A stretch of DNA of 44,598 bases, taken from Candidatus Poribacteria bacterium. Its GTDB lineage: Bacteria; Poribacteria; WGA-4E; WGA-3G. This document shows positions 18,498-26,542 of the stretch, one piece after another. Below the pieces are notes generated by a model. That model saw only the letters and a program-made list of their open reading frames with translations. It was not told the DNA's origin and did not search any database. The DNA lies in assembly GCA_022820835.1 (NCBI GenBank), contig JAJEET010000061.1, forward strand, positions 1-44,598, given 5' to 3'. Every line of letters begins with the position of its first letter. Within the stretch, counting starts at the first letter, position 1. A program made the translations under genes and the position numbers.

Positions 18498-20459
18498 ATG
18501 AAAAACCCATCTTTTTTTTGCACCGCATTGCTGTTAATATTGAACCTATTTCTGTCAAACGGATTCGCGCAGGATTACACGCAATGGCGTTTACCTGATG
18601 GCGCGAAAGCACGGATTGGTAAAGGAAAGATTAAAGACATTAAGTTTTCACCGGACAATACGCAATTAGCGGTCGCAACCACAATTGGCGTATGGCTCTA
18701 TGACGCACAAACCGGGGCAGAAATTGCCCTCTTAAAAGAACATCGGCTTGGGCACAGAACCGCTAATACACTCGCCTTCTCACCGGACGGCAAAACGCTT
18801 GCAACTGGACTTTGGCCCTATAGTGGCCCCATTCAATTATGGGACATCGCTACCGGCGAGAAATCTGCTACTTTGAAAGCGGAGATTGGTGCGATAAAGG
18901 CGTTGACATTTTCTGGAGACGGCTCTCTGCTTTTTTGTGGACATTCACCGAGAGACGCGAAGCTTAACGCATGGGAGGTCGCTACTGGCCGTCAAGTGCT
19001 CAGCTTCTCCGGTTCACAAAAATCACGGAGTGGTGGTAATGCTCCATTCGTAATTTCGCAGGATGCTCGTTTTATGGCTGGGGCCAGTGATAATATTGTC
19101 AGGATATGGAATGTAGATAAGAAAAAGTTACATCGTACCTTAAAAAAAGATGCTGGCGTTCCAGATCAAAGCAGCCTGGCACAGACCTTGGCATTTTCGC
19201 CAGATGGTAAAACGCTTGCCTCTGGAAGAACGACGCTCCGATTATGGGACGTAGAGACCGGTAATGAATTAGTTAAACTTCCAGATCAACCACGTGTTGT
19301 TGGAGCCTTAACTTTCTCACCGAATGGAAAAATTCTGGCAACGGGGAACTACGCTGGAACAATTTTACTGTGGAATCTGCCCACACAGAACCATCTATCT
19401 CCTGCAGCGCTCGCGCACGGCACGCTACCCGTTTTATCGTTTGCATTCACAACAGATAGCCAAACCCTTACCAGTGGAGGCGCGGACGGAACCATCAGAG
19501 GATGGGATTTGACAAGCAAAAACCAACATCTAATGATACAAGGACATACAGGAAATGTGCAAGGCTTACAATTTCTTGAAAATGGAACGACGCTTTTTAG
19601 TTGTGGAACTGATGGCACTTTTCGATATTGGCACTCTGAAACGGGTAAAGAGCGGTTAATTCCAACCAAACAGAAGTGGTATGTCTTTTCCGCCGCATTA
19701 TCTAAAGATGGAAAAATGATTGCAAGTGGAAATGTAGATGGGTTAGTCCGCTTGTGGGATACCGCGTCTCACACTATAATTGCTACCCTTACCGGGCACA
19801 CCCACGGTAGTGTTATCAGGTTTTTGCAGTTTTCACAGGATGGCAAAACTCTTGGGAGTGCCAGTTTTCGAGGCGAAGCGATTGTGTGGGATGTACCAAA
19901 TCGTAAACAACTCCATTTTTTACCCGGTGACCATTCAACTAACGTTAGACCATCAATATTTGCGTTCTCATCGGATCTGAAAAAAATTGCGTTCATCGGT
20001 TCGGACAAAAAAATTCAACTGTGGGATATCAACGCAGATAAGGTATACGCCTTAAAAAGGGATTTATCCATCACAAACATTTTCGCAAATCGGGACTTCA
20101 GAGCATTGGCGTTCTCACCCGATGGACGCACGCTAGCAAGCGGTAACTGGAGCGGTGATATTCATTTATGGGATACTGAAACGCATCGTCGTTTGACAGG
20201 CGTTATTGAGGCTAACGGGACTATTGATGCGTTGAAGTTTTCGCCTGACGGAAGAACCCTTGCTAAAGGTGGATCCCTCGGTTTTGTTGAACTATGGGAT
20301 GTTGAAACAAGAACCCAGATTTGGTGGAACCATTCTGCACACGCCGATTCGGTTACTCGCTTCGCATTTACACCGGATAGCAAGACTTTTGTCAGTGGAA
20401 GTGATGATGGTACAATCCTTCTCTGGGATCCGAAAAACATCAGGCACAAAGATAGATGA
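18498..20459 (+). CDS. Exported WD40 double-propeller protein (paralogue 6)
   Basis: A 653-residue protein starting at ATG 18498, eight bases after AAAAGGAC; the TTG two codons upstream (18492) is a less likely alternative. The signal peptide ends GFAQ-DYTQW and the head reads G-A-K-A-R-I-G-K-G. Fourteen blade ends are countable (for example GWDLTSKNQ, YWHSETGKE). The tail ILLWDPKNIRHKDR differs from paralogues 4 and 5. The gap before it is the largest in the run (98 bases), so it might have its own promoter. It is followed directly by a decayed seventh WD40 copy, which shows the array once extended further. Confidence 0.9.
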   Translation: MKNPSFFCTALLLILNLFLSNGFAQDYTQWRLPDGAKARIGKGKIKDIKFSPDNTQLAVATTIGVWLYDAQTGAEIALLKEHRLGHRTANTLAFSPDGKTLATGLWPYSGPIQLWDIATGEKSATLKAEIGAIKALTFSGDGSLLFCGHSPRDAKLNAWEVATGRQVLSFSGSQKSRSGGNAPFVISQDARFMAGASDNIVRIWNVDKKKLHRTLKKDAGVPDQSSLAQTLAFSPDGKTLASGRTTLRLWDVETGNELVKLPDQPRVVGALTFSPNGKILATGNYAGTILLWNLPTQNHLSPAALAHGTLPVLSFAFTTDSQTLTSGGADGTIRGWDLTSKNQHLMIQGHTGNVQGLQFLENGTTLFSCGTDGTFRYWHSETGKERLIPTKQKWYVFSAALSKDGKMIASGNVDGLVRLWDTASHTIIATLTGHTHGSVIRFLQFSQDGKTLGSASFRGEAIVWDVPNRKQLHFLPGDHSTNVRPSIFAFSSDLKKIAFIGSDKKIQLWDINADKVYALKRDLSITNIFANRDFRALAFSPDGRTLASGNWSGDIHLWDTETHRRLTGVIEANGTIDALKFSPDGRTLAKGGSLGFVELWDVETRTQIWWNHSAHADSVTRFAFTPDSKTFVSGSDDGTILLWDPKNIRHKDR

Positions 20460-21019
20460 AAAATTTCGTATATCGAATATAGAAGATGCTAAAACACTTT
20501 ATCTGCTCGGCGGACATAGTTGGCGAGTGAACAGTTTCGCATTTTCTCCGGATAACAAAATTCTTGCCAGTGGAAGTTATGAACTGTTTTTGTGGGATGT
20601 CGAATCTGGTACGCAGATCAAACACATCAAGCGACACCAACGTTCAATTATATGGGCGTTGGCATTTTCACCGGATGGCAATATACTTTTAATAGGCGGG
20701 GGTGATGGATTGAAAATGTACGATCTGCCTTCAGAGCGTATGTTGACGCTTGACCCAGGTTTCACAAACATTCTGAAGTTATCCACGGATGGCAAAGTGC
20801 TTGTTAGCGGTAGTGCCTCTGGTGGCATCTTATAGTGAAACCAACAATTAAAGAGACACTTTCCCTTTAGCAAAAAACGGTTCGTAGGGGCGAGGTCCCC
20901 TCGTCCGTCTTTCAAAATGTGTCCTATTATTTTTACAGGTCACTATAATTTGGGATTGGGAGAGAATTAAGAAACGGGTGATAGGTGATTACCGTGTACC
21001 TAATGAGATTGATAATTAA
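20460..21019 (+). pseudogene. 5'-truncated WD40 relic interrupted by a MITE-like element
   Basis: Starting right after paralogue 6, the frame encodes WD40 blades (GGHSWRVNSFAFSPDNK, then ELFLWDVESG, ALAFSPDGN, LMYD-like KMYDLPSER and KLSTDGKVLVSGSASGG) but has no start codon, signal peptide or head module. It stops at 20835 on the TAG supplied by an inserted element (20833-20945). If that element and one TA are removed, the codons GGT GGC ATC TTA join ATT TGG GAT TGG and the frame continues as IWDWERIKKRVIG to a stop at 21017-21019. That restores the WDWE-type tail of paralogues 4 and 5. So a WD40 gene was first truncated at its 5' side, or lost it later, and was hit by the element. Confidence 0.85.
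20831..20947. mobile_element. 113-bp MITE-like element with TA target duplication
   Basis: The element 20833-20945 begins TAGTGA and ends TCACTA. Its ends form imperfect inverted repeats of about 28 bp: the left reads TAGTGAAACC... to GAGACAC, and the reverse of the right reads TAGTGACCTG... to GGACACA. It is flanked by TA on both sides (20831-20832 and 20946-20947). Precise removal restores a WD40 reading frame, which proves insertion. The TA target suggests mobilisation by an IS630/Tc1-mariner-type transposase, none of which is in the window. Its centre holds the hairpin-like GGGGCGAGGTCCCCTCG. A related left end occurs at 32042. Confidence 0.8.
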
Positions 21020-21093
21020 AAAGTAATGTTCGGAGCCGAAGCGTCGTGTGTTCATTTGGCACGAGGCTCCAACGAACAGGGACGCGTATGCGT

Positions 21094-21184
21094 TTTACCC
21101 AAAATGGTGAAACACTGGTCAGGGGCATTAGTTAGGACAACCGCCCTCTGGGATTGGGAAACATTCAAGTAAACCGGTAATTGA
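21094..21184 (+). pseudogene. Short WD40 tail relic
   Basis: Bases 21094-21120 encode FTQNGETLV (compare FSPDGKTLV) and, after a frameshift, 21137-21169 encode TTALWDWETFK. A stop then replaces the next residue and TGN follows. This is the last blade and tail of a paralogue 4/5-type WD40 gene. The downstream sequence CTATAGTGTATCACCAATA matches the flank after paralogue 5 (18410-18428), so this is the decayed end of a further copy of paralogue 5 with its flank. Confidence 0.75.
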
Positions 21185-21337
21185 TAATGGCGTTACAACT
21201 ATAGTGTATCACCAATACCAATACTACAGAAAGGTATCCAAGTTGTCGTAAGTTACCAAAAGTTCCACGTCGTTGCCCACAATCTGGACGAAACTGAAGA
21301 CCTCAAGGCTGAATGTGAAGCGCACCTCAGTAAAGGC

Positions 21338-21730
21338 GTGCGACTTGCGGACTGGAACGACATCCTCGCCTATTACGAAGCAGGCGGCTCAATAGCGGAT
21401 TTCATCGCTGAACTCAGAATACCGCTCGAGTATGGCAACCCCGGGGATATGGAAGCCATCCCGAACACCGGCTATCGTATTTCAAGGAACGGTGAATTGC
21501 GGTGGCAAGGAGATCGCCACTACTTCTTCGCGCGGCACGACCATATCAAACGAGCCGGTTTTTTAGCACATGACAACATCGACAATTACCTCCTATCATT
21601 AGGGTCATGGTTCGGCAGGGGAGGCTTTGCACTCTGTTATGGGGATCTGAACAGTACAGTGCCACCGCCAGATCCGCCAGAACCACCAGAGGGCATTTTA
21701 TCACTCCCTGGACTTCGACTGTTTGATTGA
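21338..21730 (+). CDS. Hypothetical protein, start uncertain
   Basis: A reading frame of 130 codons from a GTG at 21338. The frame is open upstream to 21188 and that extension also looks coding (VVSYQKFHVVAHNLDETEDLKAE), yet it has no ATG, GTG or TTG. The real gene may therefore be a 5'-truncated remnant cut off by WD40-array rearrangements, or may use an unusual start near the AGAAAGG at 21228. Visible features are a WNDILAYYEAGGSIADFI stretch, a YFFARHDHIKRAGFLAHDNI stretch and a proline-rich PPPDPPEPPEG linker before the C-terminus. I do not recognise the family. It is convergent with the sulfatase-like gene, only 22 bases away. Confidence 0.5.
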   Translation: MRLADWNDILAYYEAGGSIADFIAELRIPLEYGNPGDMEAIPNTGYRISRNGELRWQGDRHYFFARHDHIKRAGFLAHDNIDNYLLSLGSWFGRGGFALCYGDLNSTVPPPDPPEPPEGILSLPGLRLFD

Positions 21731-21752
21731 TGAAACGTATGCAAAAAACGGT

Positions 21753-23189
21753 TTACATCTCCGCTAACTTTTTCTGTAGCCACTTCGTCATCGGTGCGTA
21801 TCCCGGATCGCAGACTTCGATGAATTGTCCAGGCAACGGTTGACCGATGAGTGCCTCGACATCCCGTCGTCGTTCTGCAACAACTGATGGATGGTCGCTC
21901 ACGACATTGACCTTCTCCTCTGGGTCGTTACGGACATCAAAGAGCTCATCGCCTCTTTCATCGTTATAGCCGACCGAAGTGCAGAAGTTCCAGTGGTTAT
22001 CGCGTACGCTGACACGTCCGCGTGCATTGCCTACAGCAAATCCTGCCCAACCCGTGATAATCCGCTCGCGGAGTGCTGCTTTCTCCTGTGTAACGAGTTG
22101 CCACATATCCTCACCGTCTGTCCAATTGCACGGAATATCGAGCAGGTTCAGGAGTGTCGGCATCAGATCGTGGTTCTGCACAAACGCAGAAATATCCTTG
22201 TCGTTCGGTCCCTCTGGATGGCGGATCATCAAGTTCAGTTGCGTATTGAACGGGTGCAGCTTGTTCGCGCCTTTCCCGAAACTTCCGTGGTCGCGGAGCT
22301 GCGTCCCGTGGTCGGACATCAGCACAACCAACGTCTCATCTTTGATGCACAACTGTTCTATCTTATCCAGCAGCACACCGACCCATTTATCGACAAATGT
22401 GACCTCTCCGAGGTAGAGTGCCTCGATTCGGCGGCGTTCATCTTCTGTGGGCCCATCGCCTTCGTTCGCGCCGCCGGGTGAGATAAAATCTTTACCGGAG
22501 TAGTCAGGAAAATAGATATCTGCATAGGATTTCGGTGGGTCCCACGGTTCGTGTGGATCGAAACTATCCACCCATAAGAAGAACGGACCGACGGTGTGGT
22601 TATCCTCAAGCCAGTCAGCTGCGGCACGGAAGACACGCGCGCAGCTATAGTCGTCCTCCGATTGGCGGTGCCGTTGACCGAGTAGATAGTTGACGAGCCC
22701 GGCGTGTCGTCGCCAGTTGATCGGTTCCCGCACATGGTTTCGGAGTTGTTCTTCGATCAGGCGTGGATCGCCGCTCTGCCAGTTATCGGATTCCTGTCCG
22801 CGGATGAAGTCGAAATGTGCGAACCCGCGCGAGAAATTCATCGTCGGCTTGAACATGTGATATGTATCGGCAATGAGCGCGGTAAGGTAGCCGCGTTCGA
22901 TCAAGACCTCAGCAATGGTATCCTGTTCCGGTGGAATCTTATGCCAACCGGGGGCGTGGTGCCAATGCCCACGTCTATCGAAGTTATATCTCCACGGGAA
23001 ACTCCGCATCCCGGTAAAGTTGCCTCGACGGACTTGTAGCGTCGGTTGTCCTTCGCCGAATGCGCGTGTAAAACGGACGGATTCCGATGCGAGCGCGTCA
23101 AGGTTCGGCGTTTGTACGTGGCTATATTTCTTTCCCTCGCCGATGATATCGGCGCGGAACGTGTCTAAACAGATACAGACAATATTCAT
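21753..23189 (-). CDS. Sulfatase-family (alkaline phosphatase superfamily) hydrolase with Thr at the FGly site
   Basis: A 478-residue protein of the COG3119 sulfatase/phosphonate monoester hydrolase type. The metal-binding start is CICLDTFRADIIG (Asp9), the PNLDALA motif follows at 28-34, and a distal MSDHGTQLRDHGSFGKG block lies near residues 290-305. The canonical C/S-x-P-x-R...TG motif aligns with T-L-Q-V-R-R-G-N-F-T-G at residues 50-60: Thr50 replaces the Cys or Ser that becomes formylglycine, and Gln replaces the Pro. FGly-dependent sulfatase activity is therefore doubtful; a Thr-nucleophile phosphodiesterase-like activity or a lost function is possible. There is no signal peptide, so it is probably cytoplasmic. 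Its GGAGGG ribosome site lies in the last codons of pyrF, five bases away, so the two are coupled. Confidence 0.85.
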   Translation of the reverse strand: MNIVCICLDTFRADIIGEGKKYSHVQTPNLDALASESVRFTRAFGEGQPTLQVRRGNFTGMRSFPWRYNFDRRGHWHHAPGWHKIPPEQDTIAEVLIERGYLTALIADTYHMFKPTMNFSRGFAHFDFIRGQESDNWQSGDPRLIEEQLRNHVREPINWRRHAGLVNYLLGQRHRQSEDDYSCARVFRAAADWLEDNHTVGPFFLWVDSFDPHEPWDPPKSYADIYFPDYSGKDFISPGGANEGDGPTEDERRRIEALYLGEVTFVDKWVGVLLDKIEQLCIKDETLVVLMSDHGTQLRDHGSFGKGANKLHPFNTQLNLMIRHPEGPNDKDISAFVQNHDLMPTLLNLLDIPCNWTDGEDMWQLVTQEKAALRERIITGWAGFAVGNARGRVSVRDNHWNFCTSVGYNDERGDELFDVRNDPEEKVNVVSDHPSVVAERRRDVEALIGQPLPGQFIEVCDPGYAPMTKWLQKKLAEM

Positions 23190-23194
23190 ATTTT

Positions 23195-23908
23195 CTATCC
23201 CTCCCCCATTTCGTCAAGAATCATTTCGGCAGCCTCCAAAGGATTTTCCGCCTCAATAATAGGTCTGCCGACAACAATATAATCTGCGCCTCGACGCATT
23301 GCCTCTGCTGGTGTGGTGATACGGCGTTGGTCGCCAGTCTCTGCCCATTTTGGACGGATGCCTGGTGTCACAATCAAAAAGTTATCGCCGCAGGCTTTCC
23401 GAATCGCTTCAATTTCGAGAGGCGATGCGACGACACCGTCCAACCCTGCTTTCCTTGCCTGCTGTGCAAGATACGTTACTTGCTCCGGGAGTTGCCGTGC
23501 TGATCCGAAACTTTGCTGAAATCCGAACTCATCCATGCTTGTTAGAATGGTCACACCGAGCAGAATAGGTTTCGGGATATTTGCTTTGTATGCGGCATCA
23601 TCCGCGCTGTGCCTTGCCGCTTGCATCATTTCAAAACCACCGGAGGCGTGCATGTTAATCATATTTGCGCCGTGTTTTGTCATCGTACCGATATCGCGTG
23701 CTGCTGTATTAGGAATATCGTGGAATTTCAGGTCAACAAAGGTTTTATATCCATTCTGCTCGAACAATGGAAAAGCCTCCATTCCGAGAACACTAAACGC
23801 CTGAAAGCCGATCTTAAACCAGCTGACGCTATCCATAAGCGTTCCAGATAACCAATCAATCTTTTCACCATCATCCGTATCCAATGCGACGATTAATCTG
23901 TCTTTCAC
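23195..23908 (-). CDS. pyrF: Orotidine 5'-phosphate decarboxylase
   Basis: Catalyses the last step of UMP synthesis, OMP to UMP plus CO2. From a GTG start at 23908 the protein is 237 residues, the usual size of the short bacterial PyrF family. The frame can be extended to 23992, but that adds an unconserved tail overlapping the upstream gene, whereas the GTG has an ACGGAG site. Motifs seen: LIVALD (5-10), WFKIG (30-34), the catalytic D-x-K-x-x-D in DLKFHDIPN (59-67), TPGIRP, and the closing RRGADYIVVGRPI. It sits between a small HigA-N-like gene and the sulfatase-like gene in the argH transcription unit, which joins pyrimidine and arginine synthesis genes. Confidence 0.93.
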   Translation of the reverse strand: MKDRLIVALDTDDGEKIDWLSGTLMDSVSWFKIGFQAFSVLGMEAFPLFEQNGYKTFVDLKFHDIPNTAARDIGTMTKHGANMINMHASGGFEMMQAARHSADDAAYKANIPKPILLGVTILTSMDEFGFQQSFGSARQLPEQVTYLAQQARKAGLDGVVASPLEIEAIRKACGDNFLIVTPGIRPKWAETGDQRRITTPAEAMRRGADYIVVGRPIIEAENPLEAAEMILDEMGEG

Positions 23909-23972
23909 TTTTTCATCTCCGTCTTTGAGGTTGGACTGCTCTGCCCACGCCTCTTTTTTTATTCGCAGATTC

Positions 23973-24356
23973 CTATATCTGTTTGTTATCACTTTGGTCG
24001 GCTATAAGATCGTTTTCCGTAGTGGAACTGTGTTGGGCTCTATCCTTCTGAATGCGTGCGGCCAGCTTTGGGTTGTGTGCATGATCATATTTTTCAATAA
24101 GCACAAGAATGAATTCCATTAAGGGCGCAAAAAAATGATTTTCGTCGTCACGTACTACGTCCGTTAATTCGCCGAGCAGCACAACAAGAGAGTCGTAATC
24201 ATCTTCTGGAAAAAGGATGAAGTCGTCGTCTTTGTGTGTGCTAACTGTATGAATTAAAACTTTCAGTGCTGTCGCAAGTGACTGAGAATTGTTAGGAATA
24301 CCGTCTCTAAATCCTACTTGTGATTCTTGCGGTATAGGGTGCTTTTCGGTTAACAT
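23973..24356 (-). CDS. Small protein resembling the N-terminal part of HigA-type antitoxins
   Basis: A 127-residue acidic protein between argH (12 bases before) and pyrF. Residues about 45-97 (DDYDSLVVLLGELTDVVRDDENHFFAPLMEFILVLIEKYD, discussed by segments) match the pattern of the helical N-terminal region of HigA-like antitoxins, in which a D-E-N-H-P-L-A-P-L-like motif precedes an L-I-E-x-Y-E motif. The helix-turn-helix normally following that region is missing; instead there is a polar tail ending SDNKQI. There is no partner toxin next to it. It could be a truncated antitoxin or an unrelated regulator. The assignment is from pattern memory only. Confidence 0.55.
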   Translation of the reverse strand: MLTEKHPIPQESQVGFRDGIPNNSQSLATALKVLIHTVSTHKDDDFILFPEDDYDSLVVLLGELTDVVRDDENHFFAPLMEFILVLIEKYDHAHNPKLAARIQKDRAQHSSTTENDLIADQSDNKQI

Positions 24357-24368
24357 AGTTTGCTCTTT

Positions 24369-25877
24369 TTACGATATTGTCTCAACCGGCACCCCTAATA
24401 CTTCGTCAACAATCCGTAGCGTCTCTCGGTGGGCATCCTCAATTTGGGACTGGCAATGATAGACATGTTGTGCGGTTTCATTGAGTTGTTTTTCAAAGTT
24501 GTCTATCATCCGACGAACCTCCGCAGGCGATGTACCGCCGAGGCTCTGGTTGTTCTGAATCGCTGACTTCGGATCCAGAACCTGTTGGAGTTGCGAAATC
24601 GGTATATCAATCTCTTTTTGTCTCAAGAGTGCCTGCGTGAGTTCCCAATCCGAGAACGTCTTTTCCTGTTTCACGAGTTCCCCGACGAGCCATCCGACAA
24701 TCTCGTGGCACTCCCGAAAACTGATTTTATGCGCCTTAACGAGATAGTTCGCCAATTCTGTCGCAGTCGCGAAGTTCGCCTCGGTTAATTCCGCCATCCG
24801 TTCGGATTTGAAATCTGTCGTCTTGAGGAGTTCGGGTAGGATACCGAGGCACGCCTTCACAACATCAAACGCTTCCCACAACGGCGGTTTATCCTCTTGG
24901 AAATCACGGTTGTAGCCCATCGGCAGTCCTTTGAGATTCGTCAGTAGGTCAAACAGTGCACCATAGACGCGTCCGGTGCGTCCGCGTGTGAGTTCGGCGA
25001 TGTCTGGGTTCTTTTTCTGCGGCATGATGGAGCTTCCGAAACTGTAGGCATCGTCAAGCACAGCCATCCCAAATTCATAAGTCGTCCAATAGACGATTTC
25101 TTCGCTGATTCTTGAGAGGTTCGCCATCACAAGTGACAACGCAAAAAGTGTCTCTGCGATAAAGTCTCGGCTGCTGATAACGTCAAGGGCATGTTCGTGT
25201 GGTGCGTCGAAACCGAGTAGCCTCGTTGTCAGTTCTCGGTCAATCGGGAAGGTCGTACCAGCCAAGGCACACGCGCCGAGTGGGTTCGTATTGACGAGTG
25301 TGTATGCGGATTGCAGACGTTTCTGATCCCGTAAGAACGTACTGATGTATGCAGTCGCCCAGAAGCCGAGACTGATCGGTTGCGCATGCTGCGTATGCGT
25401 ATACCCCGGCATCACGGTATCGGTGTGTGCCTTCGCAATCTGTAGGAAGGCTTCACAGAGCGTAGAGAGTCCACGCTGGATATTGAGAATTTCGTCACGG
25501 ATGTAGAGGTGTGCATCGACAAGCACCTGATCGTTGCGGGAACGGGCAGTGTGGAGTTTGCCGCCGAACTCGCGTCCGGCGTTCTCAATCAGGTAGGATT
25601 CGACGTTCATGTGCACGTCCTCTTTATTCGGATCGAGGGTAAAATCGCCGTTTTGAAAATCTTCTTCCGCTTTTCGGAGCCAGCGTAGAATTTCCTGTAA
25701 GTCGGTATCGGAGACAATCGCCTGCCGAGCGAGCATAATCGCGTGCGCTTGGCTGCCCCAGATATCGTATCCGATAAGTCGAGTATCGGCTTCAATGGAG
25801 TGTGTGAAGGCGACTGTCTCTGTGGTGAGGCTCGTGCTAAAACGTCCACCCCAGAGCGTTTTTTGTGGTGTTTGCAT
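24369..25877 (-). CDS. argH: Argininosuccinate lyase
   Basis: Splits argininosuccinate into arginine and fumarate, the last step of arginine synthesis. The 502-residue length is somewhat above the typical 455-470; the extra residues are mainly in the C-terminal third. It opens with LWGGRFS (9-15), the ArgH start motif, followed by HMNVES and TARSRNDQV blocks. The fumarase/aspartase superfamily signature GSSIMPQKKNPD is at about residues 281-292 and supplies the flexible catalytic-serine loop. YTHTQHAQP is also present. It heads a minus-strand unit argH, HigA-like, pyrF, sulfatase-like. The start ATG has only a weak AAGGG-like ribosome site. Confidence 0.95.
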   Translation of the reverse strand: MQTPQKTLWGGRFSTSLTTETVAFTHSIEADTRLIGYDIWGSQAHAIMLARQAIVSDTDLQEILRWLRKAEEDFQNGDFTLDPNKEDVHMNVESYLIENAGREFGGKLHTARSRNDQVLVDAHLYIRDEILNIQRGLSTLCEAFLQIAKAHTDTVMPGYTHTQHAQPISLGFWATAYISTFLRDQKRLQSAYTLVNTNPLGACALAGTTFPIDRELTTRLLGFDAPHEHALDVISSRDFIAETLFALSLVMANLSRISEEIVYWTTYEFGMAVLDDAYSFGSSIMPQKKNPDIAELTRGRTGRVYGALFDLLTNLKGLPMGYNRDFQEDKPPLWEAFDVVKACLGILPELLKTTDFKSERMAELTEANFATATELANYLVKAHKISFRECHEIVGWLVGELVKQEKTFSDWELTQALLRQKEIDIPISQLQQVLDPKSAIQNNQSLGGTSPAEVRRMIDNFEKQLNETAQHVYHCQSQIEDAHRETLRIVDEVLGVPVETIS

Positions 25878-25914
25878 ATTCCCTTAATTTTTTAAATAGT
25901 TTTCCAGAAGGTGC

Positions 25915-26229
25915 CTAAAATCCTAACCATTTTTTTACTGTATCTTCAATCAATTTCATTTGGTTAGGCTGCAACGTTCCCAGTCTGCGAATGAATTTGG
26001 ATGGTGGAATTGCCGTAAGTCCTTGAATATTGAAAGCTCCAGGTCTCAAACCCGACACAGGAAGTTTAACTTGGAAGTCAGAAGACCTTATGTTCGTTGT
26101 ACACGGTACAACAGTTATCAGAGCATAATCGGAATCTGAAAAAGGCACACTCAAAACCAGAACAGGTCGCGTCTTTGCGGATAATCCAAGGTCAGCTAAC
26201 CATATCTCACCACGTTTAGGCATCAACAT
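25915..26229 (-). CDS. PemK/MazF-family toxin (endoribonuclease)
   Basis: A 104-residue toxin of the MazF/PemK fold, which cleaves mRNA. It shows KRGEIWLADLG (5-15), the KTRPVLVLS strand with the conserved Arg21, a central TVVPCTTNIRS segment and the closing LTAIPPSKFIRRLGTL with a conserved Lys. It overlaps the preceding antitoxin gene by up to 14 bases: the antitoxin stop TAA lies within the first codons here, and either ATG at 26229 or 26223 could start it. This overlap is typical of type II toxin-antitoxin pairs. It follows argH by 37 bases and is transcribed in the same direction. Confidence 0.88.
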   Translation of the reverse strand: MLMPKRGEIWLADLGLSAKTRPVLVLSVPFSDSDYALITVVPCTTNIRSSDFQVKLPVSGLRPGAFNIQGLTAIPPSKFIRRLGTLQPNQMKLIEDTVKKWLGF

Positions 26230-26440
26230 TGTCCTCTAAATCTTCATCTTTCTCAAATGTCTGAAAGACCTCTGCTGCTACAGAAATTTGATCTTGCTCC
26301 GTCCAGATCCCGTAGTCATCATCATAAATGATGGTTTCGTGACGAGCACGATACAAATCGCGAATGGCCCGTTCAATGTGGCGCAGTTCATCGGTGCTAA
26401 GGTTTGGCAACGCCGCCGTTATTTCTTGAATTGTACGCAT
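26216..26440 (-). CDS. Antitoxin partner of the PemK/MazF toxin
   Basis: A 74-residue protein starting at ATG 26440 with a good GGAGGA site ten bases upstream; the frame can be opened six codons earlier at a GTG, but that start would use no ribosome site. The N-terminal part (MRTIQEITAALPNLSTDELRHIERAIRDLYR, helical) should form the dimer or DNA-binding region. The acidic C-terminus (FEKDEDLEDNVDA) is the kind of disordered tail that wraps around MazF-fold toxins. It is placed first in a two-gene operon and overlaps the toxin. No specific antitoxin family was recognised with certainty. Confidence 0.78.
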   Translation of the reverse strand: MRTIQEITAALPNLSTDELRHIERAIRDLYRARHETIIYDDDYGIWTEQDQISVAAEVFQTFEKDEDLEDNVDA

Positions 26441-26542
26441 TATGGAAATATCCTCCACATCAAAATCCGCTTACAATATCTAACAGATCAAATTAATACG
26501 CGGAACCCCAACAGAAGTTCCAAAAATAATATAATTGATATT

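Noticed and set aside
10560..20449. Many long antisense frames opposite the WD40 genes with similar translated sequences
   Set aside because: They are shadows of the repetitive WD40 coding strand; their mutual similarity comes from the repeated sense sequence.
23909..23992. Longer pyrF with 28 extra N-terminal residues
   Set aside because: The extension is not family-like and overlaps the preceding gene; the GTG at 23908 gives the normal length.
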